Below, piece after piece: positions 60,084-64,000 of a stretch of DNA of 64,000 nt. Location: assembly GCA_036785705.1 (NCBI GenBank), contig JAWUZG010000004.1:10202501-10266500 (forward strand). Reading direction: 5' to 3'. A model generated the notes under the pieces. The model made no database searches and had not been told where the DNA came from. It saw nothing but the letters and a program-made list of their open reading frames with translations. How positions within the stretch are numbered: the stretch's first letter is position 1; the number at the start of each line of letters is the position of its first letter. This DNA is from Acanthornis magna. Lineage: Eukaryota; Chordata; Aves; Passeriformes; Acanthizidae. The translations under genes and the position numbers were made by a program.

Positions 60084-61814
60084 CCGTCAACTCCTTTTGG
60101 TTATCCTGGAAATTACATTCAGATCTCCAACTCATAGGATGCTTCCTGATAAATGGAGCTTGGTGGATAAGCTTGTCAGGAGAAAAAGAAAAAAACACAT
60201 AAAGTAAGGATGGTTCAAAAAACTGTGGTCTTGGTGACCTATCTGGTCTTTTCTATCAGTGGTGTGAAATTAGAATATTTTTCCTCACTACAACACAAAA
60301 CAAATTATGTGAATCTGTTATTGATATAGATTCTTGAAACAAAACCAGAGCAGAAAAAGAAAACACACACTCTGCAGCACTAAAGTGCCCTTTCTTTAAG
60401 GTTAGACTGTGCATTTTTTCAAAAAATACCACTTAAGGAAAACATCTTGTAAGAGACAAACTTCAAGAGTATTTTTAAATTGTTAACCTTCCATCTACTA
60501 AAAATTATCCTGGCTCACAGAGCAAGGTATTATTCTTATCAAGCAATACTTATTTGGACGATGTGAGCCATCTTCTGCTATCTATACTATTCAATAACAC
60601 TGATAATACAGACTTACACCAAAGTAGAAACACAGTTATTTACTGTAGTCTTTTGGATTACTTTTCCTCTGAAACACAGAAGATTAAACATAATCGTTCC
60701 AGCTGGAAACACTTCTGAGCTTAATGAAGGACAAGCCCACAAAATAATTTTACCTGTTATTTATATGTTTTATGAAAAAAAAAACCCTCTAAAACCAAAA
60801 AGGTAAAAACAGTTTAAAAGAATGTAATTAGAATTCACTGTAATAAAGCACACAGATAGGTTTTTTTGTTTTTGTTTTTGGGTTTTTTTTTTTGGTAAGG
60901 AAACATTTTTCCACATCAAAATGCTATGTGGAATGAATAGAAATTTATTTTTCTTCCATCTGGAATGTATTTGAAGTATTATACATGAGTTTGGTTTTCT
61001 TTTATTTTCAGGTATTTTGGTTTTGTTTTTAATCAGTACGGTAAGAAAAATACCTTGTTTGCATGGATACATCAGTATAATAAACATGTGAAGATAGTAC
61101 AATGGTGGCTGCCAAAATATTAATCAATTTTTCAAAGCTTTGAAAGATGTATCACCATGTTAGCAATTCTGAAAGTAATCTGAACTTATAAATAAATGTC
61201 TAATAAGAATTTAGAAGACCAACATTTTATTTCCAGGTCTGCAACAAACATTGTGACTGTTCATACTAGTTTCCTTTCCATGTCATCTTTCTTTCTATTC
61301 TTTGCCTCTTTAATTTTTTCAGAGTTTATGTTTGGATGCCCATTTTAAAATTTATTATTGGTGATCAGAACAATCTGTTCAAACAAACTCTTAAGAAAAT
61401 AAAAGCTTCATTTCTATTTTCTCTTCTTTCCTGGGACCAGCCAGAAATTATTGGTTAATGGAATGGATTTTAGTGAGTTAGAATGACAAGTCTTTTTTTT
61501 TCAGACATTTCTGTAATTGAGAGTTGCAAAAACTGTTCATGGAGATTTCAGTGAAGTTCCTCTTGCTACACAGAGACTTTAACGTAATTTCTATCTTTAG
61601 TACATTAAGGCCTTTTAAAGATTCCGTGTCTTATCATAATATCAACCCTGATATTTTTACTTTTTGCTAAGCATAACAAAAACAGATACACATTTTCTGT
61701 TTTTCTGAGCTTATTGGTAATTTTTGTAACATTTTTAATGGTGGAGGCTTGTAAGAGTGAGTTTGCTGTGGAAATAATTCAAATGTCATAGTTTGTGCTC
61801 AGTGTCACAGTGGT
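60084..61814. other. AT-rich noncoding stretch
   Basis: Contains an interrupted T/G tract (about 60859-60895) that also underlies part of the 110-codon minus-strand frame at 60770-61102, which has no family features. Otherwise nothing recognised. Confidence 0.6.
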
Positions 61815-61844
61815 GGCTGTCCTACAGGGGCCTGTAGGATGGCC
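61815..61844. repeat. GC-richer inverted repeat
   Basis: ggctgtcctacagg (61815-61828) and cctgtaggatggcc (61831-61844) are complementary at 12 of 14 positions, with the nine central pairs perfect and only gg between the arms. The two-base spacer is too short for an RNA hairpin without opening an inner pair. As DNA it is a near-perfect palindrome. Confidence 0.8.
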
Positions 61845-64000
61845 AAGAAGTCACTCTGTTTGAACTCTTTTCAGTTACGAAAAGTGAAGATCTGCTGTAA
61901 TTTAGGATACGGATTTATAAATTTGGAGTTATACAGAGATTAGCACTTTTAATTTTTCTAAATAAAACAGACAAACCTTTTAATGTAGCAGTTTTAACAG
62001 CTTCTGTCATATAAGGTGCAATGTACTGTTCATAACACCAGGAAATTTCATCCTATTAGGAAAACAGCCATACTTTTCCCTTTACAACCACCACACACAC
62101 TTAGGGGCTCTTAAAAGAAAGAGAGAGGCACAATATAATTCCCTAATACCATACTGAATTCTATTCACTTGGATGGCTGAATAGTTCAGAACAGCAGTTA
62201 CCTTGAAAATAAATGACTGTGCTGAAAGGAGAATTAATTAATTCAGATAAACTAAATAAACTCTGCAAACTGACTAATGTAGCAGAAATTACTGGGTGCT
62301 GATACTGCTGTTTTAATTATTAAGTCCACATTAATTAATTTCAAAGCTACCTTTTTTGAAATCCACAGCTTGACCAACATCCAGAGCATAAAACATGCCA
62401 AGAGCCAAATTCTGCTTAGTAACACTTTTGCAAGGGCTGGGACTGAGTCTTCATACAACTAAATGTGATGAACATTAAAAGAAAGTGACAGTTTCAATAA
62501 ACAACACAGGATCCAAATAATTGTGCGGTACTTCCTTGACCACAAACTGAGAAACAAAATTTGATTCTGTCAACCTATTTCTTTCACAGAAGGAGCTGGA
62601 CTTCTTGTTAATTGCCAATATGGTTCTGAAAATAAAGGGGAACTTAATGTCTCTTTGAGAGTTGCAGTAAAATTAGTGATTACAGCTACTCATGACTTTG
62701 CAGAGTTACTGGACACAGTGAGAGTCAGTCATGACCCAGTGTGACATCACAACCTCACTGAACCTAAAAATGTGTGAATCGGTGAGAATGTGTTTCGTTA
62801 GTTTTTGTACTTAGTGCTGATGATTCCTGTACCTAAGGACAGTAATAGTATAAAATTTATGATTGAAGTGCTTATTATTTATTTCTGCTGGAGAATATTC
62901 AGCAGGGATTTTACTATCTGTACATTACCCTAAAAAGACAAAAGGAAAGTGTAAGATATTTAAGGCTGTCTGTTGTAGTGATTAGTTCCATAAACTGCTA
63001 AAAAAATATACGGACAACAAATTTATATCTGTGGCATCACACAGCAGAGAGCAGTAACATCAATACAGTAACTAAAAGATACATTCCTGCAAGGATTTTG
63101 TTCTCTAATCCCTCATCATTTTGTTTGATTCTTAAAATGAAAACACCTGTAGCAATGATTTCTCCTGACAAGCTGAAAGGCACTGAACAGGGAACAAGCT
63201 TAATAAAATGCTTTAATTACAATCTTTAGTATAACTTCCCCATCTATCAACACCTCTTATGAACATCCTAATCACTTGCTTTTTCTTGTTTTCACTTGAA
63301 GGAAATTTAAATCTTTTGGAGAACTTTACACACAACTTTAAGAATGAGGTGAGAATATCTTTAAGAAAATCACAGACAAAACAGCTGTAGGAAAAGCCCT
63401 TATGAACACTTCATGTCATGTATTTGAATTAAAAACTTTTAAGGGAAGAAAATCTTCTACAAAAACTTTTGAAAGCAAGTTTTTCTGCACTAAAGTTGCT
63501 TTACCAGGATATCCCTTCTGAGACTGTTTGCTACAAAAACATCCAAGTAGACCAAATCCCTGCTTAATTAAAAAGAAAAAAGGAGTTTTTAATTTTAAAT
63601 ACCTTTAAAAAAACCTTAAAACTCTTTTTAAAAACACGTTTTACTCTTGAGATAGAAGCAGGAGATTGCAGACCAGTTACTATCGCAGGCAAAACAGACT
63701 TGACTTGGGGAAAAAAAATTAATTTATTACCAGTTAAAAAAGAGTATGATTATGAGAAACAGTAAAAAAAAAAATTGACCCCCAGACACCAAAACATTTT
63801 TTCTCACTCCCACTGTTTTTCCCAGCCTCAACATCACTCATTTATTCTTGAATTCTCTACCGCTCCCTCTCAAGCTGTGCAAGGCCGATGGGAAATGGCA
63901 GATTGTAGTAATTCATAACAGTTTCTCTCTGATGCACCCTTCTCCTCACACTATTTCCACAGGGATCTTTCCCAAGGCTGCAGTGTGGATATCTGTCCCA
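61845..64000. other. noncoding stretch to window end
   Basis: No gene recognised. About 62520-62760 is non-repetitive, moderately balanced sequence (including the CRE-like tgacatca, 62741-62748) and might be conserved noncoding DNA, but there is no direct support. Homopolymer A tracts are frequent after 63570. Confidence 0.55.

Noticed and set aside
1..64000. CRISPR array, phage, plasmid or bacterial operon
   Set aside because: No regularly spaced repeats, no dense coding, no ribosome-binding-site-like starts; repeats and splice-like signals are those of a bird genome.

Overview
The window looks like bird DNA, most likely from a passerine (songbird), in an AT-rich, gene-poor part of a large chromosome (a gene desert or very long introns). 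The taxonomic call rests on interspersed repeats. CR1 LINE fragments of the avian type occur in both orientations (about 7.6, 10.4, 19.4, 38.7, 39.7 and 49.0 kb). A tRNA-Ile-headed, CR1-tailed SINE of the TguSINE1 type (described from zebra finch) lies at about 29.8 kb. Two long avian retroviral LTR remnants lie at 27.4-28.2 and 59.5-60.1 kb, with a weaker LTR-like stretch at 3.9-4.2 kb. All identifications come from remembered family consensus features, not from a search.

No protein-coding gene could be recognised. The longest open frames (133, 130, 110, 109 and 109 codons) are scattered on both strands, have no family signature, and partly fall inside repeats: the 130-codon minus-strand frame overlaps an old CR1, the 109-codon frame at 39.8-40.2 kb is an antisense shadow of a CR1, and the 106/107-codon frames at 27.5-27.9 kb lie in an LTR. 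There are no bacterial-type operons, CRISPR arrays, rRNAs or functional tRNAs.

Layout. 0-3.6 kb: featureless AT-rich DNA. 3.6-7 kb: poly-A tract, LTR-like stretch, a short direct duplication, a microexon-like motif with two consensus donors (5598-5636) and two inverted repeats. 7-20 kb: three CR1 remnants, small direct duplications, one compact less AT-rich stretch near 8.9 kb. 20-30 kb: an AT-only low-complexity block bounded by a 16-bp direct repeat (22.0-22.2 kb), a GAAAA-type microsatellite, a long LTR and the SINE. 30-38 kb: one exon-like segment and two stretches of complex sequence that are plausible conserved noncoding elements. 38-50 kb: the best CR1 copy, a second short CR1, a 36-nt T tract, an A/C-rich tract, an exon-like open segment and another CR1. 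50-64 kb: largely featureless, then short exon-like motifs, a pyrimidine tract, the best-preserved LTR and a small GC-richer inverted repeat.

The repeats show one biological relationship directly: the CR1 copy ending near 40.24 kb and the SINE ending near 29.90 kb share the same 3' tail, as expected if the SINE borrowed the retrotransposition machinery of a CR1-X-like LINE. I found no convincing undescribed system. The most testable leads are the microexon-like motif, the exon-like segments and the putative noncoding elements; all need RNA or cross-species data.
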